This document shows, one piece after another, positions 16,616 to 24,688 of a stretch of DNA of 64,000 nucleotides (its first letter is position 1; the number at the start of each line of letters is the position of its first letter). The translations under genes and the position numbers were made by a program. The notes below the pieces were generated by a model that was not told the DNA's origin, did no database searches, and saw only the letters and a program-made list of their open reading frames with translations. The DNA is from Bacilli bacterium (lineage in GTDB: Bacteria > Bacillota_I > Bacilli_A > RF39 > UBA660): contig CAAGCO010000008.1 in NCBI GenBank assembly GCA_900768345.1, forward strand, positions 1 to 64,000, read 5' to 3'.

Positions 16616-17455
16616 TTACCTTTCTTGTTCTCTATTCTTTTGCTTTACATTCTCTTGCACATAATCACTAATTTGTTTATTAAGTTCTTTAACTGATTCT
16701 TTTATTGATGTTAGTTCATTTACAACATCTTTCTTTTCCATACCTTTAAATCTTTCAGTAATTTTTTCTATATTATCAAATTTAATATCAAAGCCATATT
16801 TTTTACATAACATATATGCTACACATTCTGCTTTTTCATTATCAACTTCTTTTGTATTATCATATATATTTATTTTAGCAAGTTCTGTTATTGCTGTTTT
16901 AAATGCTATATTACTATCTTCATTCCTACATAAATACAATACTTTATTTTCTGTATCCCATTTAGAAGATAAATCATTCTCCAAACTATCAACACTTTTA
17001 ACATCCATAGGACATTCGTGTAATAGTGCTTGTAATATCATTTTTTTATCATAATTTTTAGTATATGGTTTCATATTAGTTTCAGATACATCTACAAGTT
17101 CTTTAGCAGTATATCCTTTGATTGTTCTACCATCTTTAGTAGTGTATGGTTCTCTAGGATCAAGTATAACAATCTTTTTAGGATACTTACTTTTAAAACT
17201 AACACTATCTTCTATCCATTTTTTCATTTCTTTTAATTGTATTGCATTAGGTAATTGTTTAGCAATTAAAATAGCATTTCTTGGTGTATATAAGTCAAAC
17301 TTACCTTGCACTTCTAAATACTCTTTAAAAAAATCAGGATTAGTAGTTATTTCTTCTAATCCCTCATCAATAGTTTTATAAGCATTATCTAACTGTTCCC
17401 TTTTCTTTTTAATATATGCTTCTTTATCATAAGATGCTTTTGTTTCTTCTTTCAT
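16616..17455 (-). CDS. ArdC-like protein with lost zinc motif
   Basis: A 279-residue protein resembling the ArdC/ImmA-IrrE group: an N-terminal ssDNA-binding-like segment (KFDLYTPRNAILIAKQLPNA, about residues 50-70), a strand IVILDPREPY, and a C-terminal metallopeptidase-like region with EKAECVAYMLCKKYGFD. In active relatives the helix before this last motif carries HExxH; here the same place reads TAITELAKINIYD, so both metal-binding histidines are absent. It is therefore probably a DNA-binding or protective protein rather than a peptidase. ArdC relatives protect incoming single-stranded plasmid DNA from restriction. It sits between PcfB and virD4, and the start follows GGAAAGGAAAG. Confidence 0.6.
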   Translation of the reverse strand: MKEETKASYDKEAYIKKKREQLDNAYKTIDEGLEEITTNPDFFKEYLEVQGKFDLYTPRNAILIAKQLPNAIQLKEMKKWIEDSVSFKSKYPKKIVILDPREPYTTKDGRTIKGYTAKELVDVSETNMKPYTKNYDKKMILQALLHECPMDVKSVDSLENDLSSKWDTENKVLYLCRNEDSNIAFKTAITELAKINIYDNTKEVDNEKAECVAYMLCKKYGFDIKFDNIEKITERFKGMEKKDVVNELTSIKESVKELNKQISDYVQENVKQKNREQER

Positions 17456-17457
17456 AT

Positions 17458-18270
17458 TTATCTTTCCTTTCCATTTTTAAACTTTTGTTTATTTACTTTA
17501 CCATCAGGAGAATATGTTGTTTTAGTTTTTTTATTAACATCTATTTCTATTGCCTCCTGACCTTTTTTTATAGTTTCCCTATAATCTTTTGGAACATTTC
17601 TATACTTTACTTCATCTTTTAATCTTTGAAGTAATTTACGAACAGATGGTTTATTTTCTTTAATAACACCTTCCTGTACCTTTAAGTTCTCTAAGTTGGG
17701 CTCTGACAGAGGTTTTTGTGTCTTTGCCACTTCGGGGTTTGATACTTCACTTTTCTCCTTTTGAATTGGTTTTGCTAATATGTCATTAGCAAGTTTTTCT
17801 TCATCAGAAATAACTGGAATGCCTTTCTCTTTGGCTTCTTTCATCATTTCTTCCATCTTGTCTTTTTCTATTTCATTTCTAATTGTAATGTTATCAGTTT
17901 GAGCAAGTTTAAATCTTTCAACAACACGATTTACTTTTGATGCATCTTCACTTCTAACCATAATATCCACTATGCCATCATTATCTGGAAGATTTTTATC
18001 AATTAAGGCAGTATATAGTATTCCATACTTTTTTGCCTCTTTTTCAAACTTTTTAAGTTCACTTGCTTTAACTGAAAATATTTGAAGTGGACTACCAGAT
18101 TTTAACATTTTGTTAAGTGATGTTTTACCTTTTGTCATTTGTTTATCTTTAGACATTGTATAAAGCATAACAGCTATTCTTTCTGCTCCTGTTCCACTTA
18201 CTCTTAATAACATCTCAATTCCCTCAATAGAAAATTTGACCATTTGCTCTGCAGCTTCACTTGAATTCAT
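17458..18270 (-). CDS. PcfB/DUF3801-family conjugation protein
   Basis: A 270-residue soluble protein. The first 145 residues carry the DUF3801 pattern: KFSIEGIEMLLRVSGTGAER, then LYTMSKDKQMTKGKTSLNKM, then LKKFEKEAKKYGILYTALID. The rest is a charged, Pro/Glu/Lys-rich tail. In enterococcal pCF10, PcfB helps deliver the relaxosome to the VirD4-like coupling protein, and a similar role is likely here. It overlaps the relaxase gene by 4 bp (ATGA) and precedes the ArdC-like gene by 2 bp. Confidence 0.8.
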   Translation of the reverse strand: MNSSEAAEQMVKFSIEGIEMLLRVSGTGAERIAVMLYTMSKDKQMTKGKTSLNKMLKSGSPLQIFSVKASELKKFEKEAKKYGILYTALIDKNLPDNDGIVDIMVRSEDASKVNRVVERFKLAQTDNITIRNEIEKDKMEEMMKEAKEKGIPVISDEEKLANDILAKPIQKEKSEVSNPEVAKTQKPLSEPNLENLKVQEGVIKENKPSVRKLLQRLKDEVKYRNVPKDYRETIKKGQEAIEIDVNKKTKTTYSPDGKVNKQKFKNGKER

Positions 18271-19574
18271 TTATCTCTCTCCTTTCCCTTTTCTTCAAGT
18301 TCTTTGATACTTTCTTCTATATCTTTACTTCTTTTTTCTATTCCATCACATAAGACCACCTCCTTTCGCTTTTCCTTTAACTCTTTAGTGATTTCATTTA
18401 TTTGATTACGAATCAACAATTTTTCTTCTTCTGTTTTAACTCTTTTATGTTTTATCCATAGATTATGCTTTTTACTAATAAGTTCTTGAACTTCTCTATT
18501 TAATTGTTCTTTATAAAACAAAAACTGCTCGTGGGTTTCTATCTTTTCCCTTACAAGCAGTCTTGTTTGATTTGATATTTCTTCCATTTTATTTAAATCT
18601 AATCTAATATTTACTGGAAGAACTTTTCTAGGATATTTAGTCGGATAAACTTTTAGAATATAACAATAATGTTTAAATAGTCCATATAATCCATGTGCTT
18701 TGTTTTTTTTATATTCTTTTTTATAATTATATTCTTTATTATATGATTCAATAAAAGGTATTCTTGGTAGGTGTGTATTTTCAATTCTACTATTTATATT
18801 ATCTATGGAATAATCACTACCAAATGCCCTTTCAATTCTAATATTTCTTTTATATGGACTTCTTCTTATACTTAACTTTCCATATCTTTCTTTTATCTCA
18901 TATCCCATTTTTTCTATAATGTTGATAAAATCTCTATAAGACACTGCCATACCTATTGCTCTATCTAAATCCTGTTTAGCAAATGTATGGTAATTTGTCT
19001 TTTTAACATAACTTTGATAATAATTATCATAGTTAACTTTCTTAACTTTTTTATCTTTAACAACACTTAATCCATATTCCTCACATAAAGTATCAGATAC
19101 TTCTCTAATAAGTGCATAAGTTTCTCTACTATCGTGATATTTTTTTCCATCTTTAAAAGATACTGAATTGATTACAAAATGATTATGAATATGTTTACAA
19201 TTTGTATGTGTACTAACTATTACTTCAAATCTATCTCCCCATATTTCTTCTGCTAATTTAACTCCTATTAAATGTGCTTGTGTTGGAGTAATTTCTCCAT
19301 CTTTAAATGATTGAAAAGCATGATAACCAAGTATTCCACTTTTCTTACCATATAACTCTTTAGTAAGCATCATATCTTTGTATGGTCTATGAGTAGAACA
19401 ATTTAAAGCTGATACAAAACATTCTTCTTCAGTTTCATAATTTAATTTCTCATAACCATCTAATTTATGTAATTCTTGATAATCTCCATCTTTCATTGTT
19501 TTTTCTGGATTTATAACATAGTCAATAACATGGTCTAATCTTTTTTCAACTTTCCATATTCCTGTCGTTGCCAT
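18267..19574 (-). CDS. MOBP-type relaxase (MobA/VirD2-like)
   Basis: A 435-residue relaxase that nicks oriT and covalently leads the transferred strand. The three-histidine metal motif is clear at about residue 131: KHIHNHFVINSVSFKDGKKY. The N-terminus ATTGIWKVEKRLDHVIDYV is typical of Tn1549-like relaxases, and the C-terminal 120 residues are coiled-coil-like and lysine/glutamate-rich. The start at 19574 follows AGGATAGAAGAAG. It is downstream of mobC and overlaps pcfB by 4 bp. In relatives the first strand or its neighbours provide the catalytic Tyr; several Tyr are available here and I do not choose one. Confidence 0.9.
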   Translation of the reverse strand: MATTGIWKVEKRLDHVIDYVINPEKTMKDGDYQELHKLDGYEKLNYETEEECFVSALNCSTHRPYKDMMLTKELYGKKSGILGYHAFQSFKDGEITPTQAHLIGVKLAEEIWGDRFEVIVSTHTNCKHIHNHFVINSVSFKDGKKYHDSRETYALIREVSDTLCEEYGLSVVKDKKVKKVNYDNYYQSYVKKTNYHTFAKQDLDRAIGMAVSYRDFINIIEKMGYEIKERYGKLSIRRSPYKRNIRIERAFGSDYSIDNINSRIENTHLPRIPFIESYNKEYNYKKEYKKNKAHGLYGLFKHYCYILKVYPTKYPRKVLPVNIRLDLNKMEEISNQTRLLVREKIETHEQFLFYKEQLNREVQELISKKHNLWIKHKRVKTEEEKLLIRNQINEITKELKEKRKEVVLCDGIEKRSKDIEESIKELEEKGKERDK

Positions 19575-19635
19575 TCTTCTTCTATCCTAGAACATTCACT
19601 AGACACCTTTAAACAAGCATATAAAAAAAGTAATA

Positions 19636-19971
19636 TCATTTATTACCTGCTATGTTCTTATTTAAAAATTGTAATTTTAAGTCATCAATTAGAATATCAA
19701 GTCTAATTACTTCTTCTCTATATTCTCTTTCATCTATAAAACCTAGTGAATGTGCTTTTCTTGTAAGTTGATTTATATTATTAGATATTGACCTTAAATC
19801 TCTAACAACTTCGTAAAACTTATTACTTGGAGCTTCTTTTATATCATTACCCATTATAAGATTTCTAACTATATCACTTTCATTCATTCCACTTTTATTA
19901 CATAATTCTTTTATTCTATTTTCTTCTTCATCATTGAACCAAAAATTCTTTTTATGTGTTCTTTTTCTCAT
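19636..19971 (-). CDS. mobC: MobC-type relaxosome accessory protein
   Basis: A 111-residue ribbon-helix-helix-like DNA-binding protein that helps the relaxase at oriT. The N-terminus RKRTHKKNFWFNDEEENRIK and the following helix NKSGMNESDIVRNLIMG fit the MobC pattern, as does the later SNNINQLTRKAHSLG. I set the start at 19971 because GAGGT lies 5 bases upstream; a longer frame reaching 20079 runs through a terminator hairpin and is unlikely. It precedes the relaxase by 61 bp. In related ICEs mobC lies next to oriT; here a cargo island intervenes. Confidence 0.85.
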   Translation of the reverse strand: MRKRTHKKNFWFNDEEENRIKELCNKSGMNESDIVRNLIMGNDIKEAPSNKFYEVVRDLRSISNNINQLTRKAHSLGFIDEREYREEVIRLDILIDDLKLQFLNKNIAGNK

Positions 19972-19989
19972 TTTTACCTCGCTTTCTTC

Positions 19990-20019
19990 AAAATAAAAAG
20001 ACCAATATAAATTGATCTT
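19990..20019 (-). terminator. Terminator after the cargo XRE gene
   Basis: On the minus strand AAGATCAAT/ATTGGTCTT (one G-T pair) with a four-base loop is followed by TTTATTTT. The sequence from 19983 to 20002 recurs exactly at 37507-37526 upstream of the adhesin gene. Confidence 0.6.
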
Positions 20020-20041
20020 ATCTATAAAACATATTATTAAA

Positions 20042-20602
20042 TTAACATTTCCCACCGTTATCTTCAAAATATGATTCAATATATTTCACTAATATTTTAG
20101 CTTTATTAAACTGTTTATCTTTAACAACATTTATAATATAGTCACTACCACTTGCATCAACAATATTATCATCTTTATCATATTCTATTAGATAAGTGTA
20201 CTTTTCACTATTTAGTTGGCAATTAAGAAGAACAGTTTGATTTTCTTTTATAGTCATAGAGTCTTTTTTAGCACCAAACATAATATTTATGAAAATAGTA
20301 ATAGCAAAGCCAACAATAAAAATTATTCCCAAGACTTTTAGTATCTTAATTATTATCTCGGCAAGTTTTTCAGTATTATTTACTTTTTCTACTAATACTT
20401 GTTTAATGTCATTATTTAATAATTCATCAATACTAACATTTAATGCTTTAGATAATAATTTTAACTGTTCAGGATTTGGTGAAGTTTCTCCAAGCTCCCA
20501 ATTTGATATTGTTTGTCTAGTAACATCAACTTTTTCTGCTAATTGTTCTTGTGAAAGTTTACAATCTTTTCTTAATTTTAAAATGTTATCTCCCAATTTC
20601 AT
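20042..20602 (-). CDS. XRE regulator with C-terminal membrane anchor
   Basis: A 186-residue protein. Residues 1-65 are a textbook Cro/C1 HTH (LSQEQLAEKVDVTRQTISNW, then PNPEQLKLLSKALNVSIDEL). A hydrophobic segment at about residues 90-108 (VLGIIFIVGFAITIFINIMF) is followed by a 75-residue, probably extracytoplasmic, domain. Membrane-tethered XRE proteins of this type are common in Firmicutes and may sense the envelope. It starts behind AAAGGAGAG, is the last gene of the cargo island, and is followed by a terminator. Targets are unknown, but the VanZ-like, lipoprotein and other envelope genes upstream are candidates. Confidence 0.8.
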   Translation of the reverse strand: MKLGDNILKLRKDCKLSQEQLAEKVDVTRQTISNWELGETSPNPEQLKLLSKALNVSIDELLNNDIKQVLVEKVNNTEKLAEIIIKILKVLGIIFIVGFAITIFINIMFGAKKDSMTIKENQTVLLNCQLNSEKYTYLIEYDKDDNIVDASGSDYIINVVKDKQFNKAKILVKYIESYFEDNGGKC

Positions 20603-20709
20603 TCTATCTCTCCTTTCACTTACAATTATATATGAGTTGATATTTGCATTCTACCAAATGTCTTTGGAACTTTGTCAAAGACTTTTAACAATTATAATAC
20701 AAATAACTA

Positions 20710-21090
20710 TTATTTTACATCACAAGACCAAAGCCCATGCTTATTACAATATGCATATAATTTTGATCCTTTTATATATTTAAATTTACATTCTGCATTT
20801 TGCTCTGGTAACAATCTAACTTTGCAAATATCTTTGTCATTAACCAGTGCAATCCATTCAATAAAATGTTCTTTTTCCATAACATGATTTACTTTTACAA
20901 GTATTTCATCTCCTCTATGTTCAAAAGTTGGAATGTGTTTTTCAAACGATGCATCAACACTATTTGAAATTAACTTTACCATAGGTTCACCACAACAAGT
21001 TATTCCACACTCATCACAGTTACAGTCATTAATTACCTCAACTAATGCTCCACACTTTAAACATTTTTTAATTATCAATTCATTTTTCAT
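20710..21090 (-). CDS. Class I desulfoferrodoxin (superoxide reductase)
   Basis: A 126-residue iron protein that reduces superoxide to hydrogen peroxide, used by anaerobes for oxygen defence. The N-terminal desulforedoxin part has CLKCG and TCCGEPM, the four-cysteine iron site. The superoxide reductase domain follows with the histidines of EKHIPTFEH and VNHVMEKEHFIEWI and the terminal ligand pair YCNKHGLW. All expected ligands are present, so it should be active. It starts behind AAGGAGGAAAC. It is part of the cargo between the candidate oriT and mobC and would help a recipient survive oxygen exposure. Confidence 0.9.
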   Translation of the reverse strand: MKNELIIKKCLKCGALVEVINDCNCDECGITCCGEPMVKLISNSVDASFEKHIPTFEHRGDEILVKVNHVMEKEHFIEWIALVNDKDICKVRLLPEQNAECKFKYIKGSKLYAYCNKHGLWSCDVK

Positions 21091-21142
21091 TTGTTTCCTC
21101 CTTCTATAACAAATTTATATTTATTTAACAAAAAATTGTAAT

Positions 21143-21715
21143 TTATTTGTTTATTTCTTTCAATTTTATAAAAATTGTAACTGCTAGATATCCAATAATA
21201 CTTCCAATAAAATTCATGATTATATCGTCAATATCAAAACTTCTACCAACTATCGGTTGTAATATTTCAATTGACAAAGTAATTAAAATAGCAATAACAA
21301 ATATATTCTTTTTATTTATGTTTTTGAAAACTAATGGCAACATAATTCCCATTGGAATAAACATCAACATATTACCTATTAGCATATCTCGTATCCAAGT
21401 ACCTATCGAAAGCTCACTTTTAATTAAATATTTGTATAATGATGGAACAAAATTGAAACTTCCAGAAAACCAACCTAAACTATCTCCTGTAGAGTATCCA
21501 TTTTTTACATAAAACCAAAAATGCGACCAAAGATTGCTTGGAACGAGTACAAGATTTATTAATCCAGTTAAATAACATACAAAAATAAATTTAACTATTT
21601 CATAAAAATAATTAACTGATAATTTATTTTTCTTAATTTTAATAATTCTATAAATAACATATATTATTCCCACTATTATAGTAATAGGAACAACATTCAA
21701 AAATGTTTCTAACAT
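21143..21715 (-). CDS. VanZ-like membrane protein
   Basis: A 190-residue polytopic protein with four or five hydrophobic segments and the VanZ pattern: NLVLVPSNLW in the first loop, SFNFVPSLYKYLI, then NMLMFIPMGIMLPLVF and the signature ILQPIVGRSFDIDDIIMNFI. VanZ proteins are linked to low-level teicoplanin and lipoglycopeptide tolerance, but many VanZ-like proteins have other, unknown envelope roles. It lies downstream of the 43-bp repeat at 21738 and its stop region resembles the second repeat. No other van gene is present. Confidence 0.85.
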   Translation of the reverse strand: MLETFLNVVPITIIVGIIYVIYRIIKIKKNKLSVNYFYEIVKFIFVCYLTGLINLVLVPSNLWSHFWFYVKNGYSTGDSLGWFSGSFNFVPSLYKYLIKSELSIGTWIRDMLIGNMLMFIPMGIMLPLVFKNINKKNIFVIAILITLSIEILQPIVGRSFDIDDIIMNFIGSIIGYLAVTIFIKLKEINK

Positions 21716-21737
21716 ATAATTGTTACCACCTTTCGAA

Positions 21738-21780
21738 ATACAAATTACTATTTTTCTAACTAATTACTAAATTGTAATTT
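21738..21780 (-). repeat. 43-bp direct repeat, copy 1
   Basis: Identical over 43 bp to 22433-22475. Its ends form an 11-bp inverted repeat with flanking bases (ATACAAATTAC/GTAATTTGTAT), giving a hairpin with a 25-base loop. It lies between the VanZ-like gene and the 212-residue membrane gene. Confidence 0.85.
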
Positions 21781-21783
21781 GTA

Positions 21784-22422
21784 TTATAATATAGCATTAA
21801 CTACAAACGACAAAACCAATGCTATAATTAAACTATAAATAGTATTTTTAGGATTCACATATAACACAATGACTGTTCCTATAAAAATCAATAAATCAAT
21901 TATACTTTTTAAATCAAAATACCATATTCCAATGTGAAATGACGATATAAACATTACTGAAAGAATTAGACTACTTATTATCATCGATACTTTGTTTTTA
22001 CCTTTAGCATACCAACAGACATAAGCTAGTAACGGAGAAATCAATGTTATACCATACCATATCATCATGTATTTCATGGGATTAAAGCCACTAAAATAGA
22101 TTGTGTATAAATGATAACTTGTTGTCATCCCTATAAAGAATAAAAATACATTTAAACTAGCTCTTAATGGCGTTTTACTAAATACAGATATTGTTATAGC
22201 AATAAACAACCATATTCCAAATAGAGAAAATACATTCCCTAAATCTAATATTCCTAATATGTTTTGCCACCATATTGTATCATCAATACTCATATTATCT
22301 AACCATTTAGAAAATATGCCTAATATTATTCCTAATAAAAAGATTAAAAAAGTATTTAAAATTTTGTTTTCTATTTTCATATTTTTATCAGGAGTTCTTA
22401 TTCTATTTAAAATTTCTTTCAT
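21784..22422 (-). CDS. Polytopic membrane protein of unknown function
   Basis: A 212-residue protein with six or seven hydrophobic segments (for example LNTFLIFLLGIILGIFSKWL, then LIFIGTVIVLYVNP and IIALVLSFVVNAIL at the end) and short loops. It resembles small integral membrane proteins often found beside XRE or TetR regulators in Firmicutes, but I cannot name the family with confidence. I chose the ATG at 22422 because GGAGG sits six bases upstream; a frame opening at 22434 has no such site. It is flanked on both sides by copies of the 43-bp repeat. Confidence 0.7.
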   Translation of the reverse strand: MKEILNRIRTPDKNMKIENKILNTFLIFLLGIILGIFSKWLDNMSIDDTIWWQNILGILDLGNVFSLFGIWLFIAITISVFSKTPLRASLNVFLFFIGMTTSYHLYTIYFSGFNPMKYMMIWYGITLISPLLAYVCWYAKGKNKVSMIISSLILSVMFISSFHIGIWYFDLKSIIDLLIFIGTVIVLYVNPKNTIYSLIIALVLSFVVNAIL

Positions 22423-22432
22423 AAAATCCTCC

Positions 22433-22475
22433 ATACAAATTACTATTTTTCTAACTAATTACTAAATTGTAATTT
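22433..22475 (-). repeat. 43-bp direct repeat, copy 2
   Basis: Identical over 43 bp to 21738-21780. It overlaps the stop codon of the DUF3781 gene and ends just before the ribosome site of the next gene. A 14-base part (ACAAATTACTATTT) recurs upstream of the lipoprotein gene at about 23536, and a 17-base part (from 22464) recurs at 21134-21150 at the end of the VanZ-like gene. Confidence 0.85.
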
Positions 22476-22728
22476 ATTTGATTAAATGTGCTGTAATAAT
22501 TGTATAACTATAAGAGTTAATAGTTATTTTAATATTATCAATTTCACAATACCAATTTTTACCCTGCTTATAAATATTACAATTCTTATCTAATATTTTA
22601 TTTTTACAAAATTTAACTACATCATTAGTATTCAATTTCAGATTCTTCTTAATTCTATCAGCACCCATTTCAGTAGTATGAATTTTGTCTATACTAGATG
22701 ATAATATGTCTTTATTCAAAAATATCAT
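22474..22728 (-). CDS. DUF3781-family protein
   Basis: An 84-residue soluble protein with the DUF3781 pattern: KIHTTEMGADRIKKNL near residue 16, VVKFCKNKI near 38, GKNWYCEIDNIKITIN and the ending YSYTIITAHLIK. The family is widespread in gut bacteria, often near GNAT or XRE genes, and has no known function. The ribosome site is weak (GAAAGTGAG), so expression may depend on coupling to the lipoprotein gene 23 bp upstream. Its stop codon lies inside the second 43-bp repeat. Confidence 0.75.
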   Translation of the reverse strand: MIFLNKDILSSSIDKIHTTEMGADRIKKNLKLNTNDVVKFCKNKILDKNCNIYKQGKNWYCEIDNIKITINSYSYTIITAHLIK

Positions 22729-22751
22729 CTCACTTTCGAATTTTAATTTGC

Positions 22752-23516
22752 TTATTTGTCTATTATTGTATTCAATGAGTTTTTATCAATATTTGTTAGT
22801 TCATAACTCTTTCCGTTTATTTCAATAGAAAAATAATGTTCTGGATTGTATAAAATTTTTGCAATACTATCGTTATTAATATCCAATAATTCCAATTCAT
22901 ATTTAGGTGATGGTAATGTTATAGCACCTGTCCATACTTTAGAATTATTTATCACTGATAAAAATACATTTATTTTCTGTTCTTCTGTAATTGATTGTTT
23001 TCCTTTGATCTTTATTGTTTTCGTTTTTGATACAGTATCCTTTATTATATTTGGCAATTCAAGTGTTCCTTGTTTTTGTAATGTAAATGTACCAAAGTTA
23101 TTATCACAATACATAACTGCAATTAAATCTTTTTCTTCGCCTAATTTACAAGTTATTTTATTATTTATGCCATCATTCGATACTAATACTATTTCATTAT
23201 TTTTATTAATTGTAAATTCTCCTTTTATTTCCCTATCGTTATTGAAAAAAGCAAATTTATTTTTTCCAGTTCCGTGAAAATTAATAAAGGAATCTTTAAT
23301 ATACTTGTATTCTCCTTCACTGTCTATTTTAGTTAATGTCCAAGCAGTTTCAGTTGTTTTTAATAATTCTATAGTATCACCACACATACAGCCTTCACAA
23401 CACTCAACATTATTTTCATATGATTTTTTATCATCGTCATTATTTTCTTTGATGCACCCCGTTAAACCCAAAACCATAACCCCATATAGTAAAATAGCAA
23501 ATAATGTCTTTTTCAT
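22752..23516 (-). CDS. Lipoprotein of unknown function
   Basis: A 254-residue lipoprotein. The signal peptide ends in the lipobox LTGC at residues 18-21, so Cys21 would carry lipid after cleavage. The mature part starts acidic (KENNDDDKKSYENN), has a cysteine cluster (ECCEGCMCGD) at about residues 37-46 that could bind metal, and then strands such as FINFHGTGKNKFAFFNND. The second half (TIKIKGKQSITEEQKINVF) is unassigned. It starts behind GGAGGAT, is the first gene of the cargo island, and follows the structured element by about 110 bp. Confidence 0.75.
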   Translation of the reverse strand: MKKTLFAILLYGVMVLGLTGCIKENNDDDKKSYENNVECCEGCMCGDTIELLKTTETAWTLTKIDSEGEYKYIKDSFINFHGTGKNKFAFFNNDREIKGEFTINKNNEIVLVSNDGINNKITCKLGEEKDLIAVMYCDNNFGTFTLQKQGTLELPNIIKDTVSKTKTIKIKGKQSITEEQKINVFLSVINNSKVWTGAITLPSPKYELELLDINNDSIAKILYNPEHYFSIEINGKSYELTNIDKNSLNTIIDK

Positions 23517-23625
23517 AATCTATCCTCCATTTCAACAAATTACTATTTATCTGTCACTTCTATATATAATTATATCATATTTTTCTTTATTCTTTTTAAC
23601 AAAGTGTATATATACTAACAAAAAG

Positions 23626-23710
23626 GGGTTTAGGGTTTCCCTAACTATCAGCAAATGTTAGGAGGACATTTGCAGTGCTGGCTAAGACATAAGTCTTAGT
23701 CTGCACCAAG
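23626..23710. other. Structured element with three hairpins: candidate oriT (or ssDNA origin/structured RNA)
   Basis: A stretch that is clearly richer in G and C than its surroundings. It contains TTAGGG-TTT-CCCTAA at 23630-23644, GCAAATGT/ACATTTGC with a TAGGAGG loop at 23651-23673, and CTAAGAC-ATAA-GTCTTAG at 23682-23699 enclosed by TGCAG/CTGCA at 23671-23705. On the minus strand AAGTCTT near 23706-23714 can also pair with AAGACTT near 23684-23690, an alternative fold. No protein is encoded. Its place, between the Toprim gene and, after cargo, mobC-relaxase, fits the oriT of Tn1549-like elements. A single-strand initiation site or an attenuator downstream of the Toprim gene are alternatives. 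Confidence 0.55.
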
Positions 23711-23719
23711 ACTTCTTTT

Positions 23720-24688
23720 TCATCTTTCTTTAACTTGATACTTACTTTTCCAATTTATATTTTTTAAATTACATAAAAAATCATTATAATCTTTTCCACT
23801 TTCTGCTGGAGCATCAATTATTTTATAACTATCTGATAAAGAATATTCTAATGCTTTAGTTGCTAATCTTCCTGCATTATCATTATCAAAATGCACTATA
23901 ATTGTATCTATATTTTGATTATTTTTTAAATAAGTTGTTATTGTTTTAGCCACTTTACTACCTATTACATCTTTTGAAGTTTGATAAACTCCTGCTAGAG
24001 ATAATAAATTTTCTTCATCCCATTTTTCATTTTTCATTTCTTTTATTGTCGCATAAGATAATAAATCAATAGCACTTTCAAATATATGAACTTCATTATT
24101 TGGAATAATTGACTTTAGCTTAAAAGAAAATGCTTTATCACTACCATAAGCATCGCACATATATCTACTTGCATTTGTTCCTCTAACTCCTGCATATCTG
24201 GGATTATTTTCTTCATCAAATCCTAAAAAAACTACATTATTATGTGGATAAGTTTGATAAATATAACCTTTATTTATACATTCTTCTACTATAGTTTTAC
24301 TTATTCCTCTATCAGTTAAATATGCAATTACTCTATCATTATATTTAGATTTATTCGGTAGAACTAACTTTTTTATTTTTTCTTTTTCAGTCAGTTCTAT
24401 CTTTGGTATGTATTTTTTTTCTATTCCTTTTTGGTTAATTAAGTGTTCTACTGCTTCAGTAAATGAATATTCTTCTACTTGTATTAAATATTCTAGCGCT
24501 GTAATCCCACCAATTCCTCTTGAAAACCAAAACCATTTACCATTACTTATCTTTAAACTATCATGTGTTCTTGTGTGATATGTACCTCTTGATTCATATA
24601 CTAATTCATCTGGATTTTTATTTTGCAAATAAGATAATACATCTATTTCTTTTGCTTTAGCTATCTGTTCTTGAGTAAAGTATGCCAT
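23720..24688 (-). CDS. DUF3991/Toprim primase-like protein
   Basis: A 322-residue protein of the plasmid/ICE primase type. Residues about 1-80 form the DUF3991-like N-terminal part (YHTRTHDSLKISNGKWFWFS, then GGITALEYLIQ), and the Toprim fold covers about 195-300 with EVHIFESAIDLLSYATI supplying the acidic residue and TIIVHFDNDNAGRLA the D-x-D-N-D-x-A-G motif. It would prime or process single-stranded DNA during element transfer or replication. No N-terminal zinc finger is seen. It overlaps the next gene upstream by one base and is followed by the structured element. Confidence 0.85.
   Translation of the reverse strand: MAYFTQEQIAKAKEIDVLSYLQNKNPDELVYESRGTYHTRTHDSLKISNGKWFWFSRGIGGITALEYLIQVEEYSFTEAVEHLINQKGIEKKYIPKIELTEKEKIKKLVLPNKSKYNDRVIAYLTDRGISKTIVEECINKGYIYQTYPHNNVVFLGFDEENNPRYAGVRGTNASRYMCDAYGSDKAFSFKLKSIIPNNEVHIFESAIDLLSYATIKEMKNEKWDEENLLSLAGVYQTSKDVIGSKVAKTITTYLKNNQNIDTIIVHFDNDNAGRLATKALEYSLSDSYKIIDAPAESGKDYNDFLCNLKNINWKSKYQVKER

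Noticed and set aside
23672..23701. A TTG-started 9-codon frame behind the AGGAGG loop in the structured element
   Set aside because: Too short, no conserved peptide pattern, and the sequence is better explained by pairing of hairpin arms.
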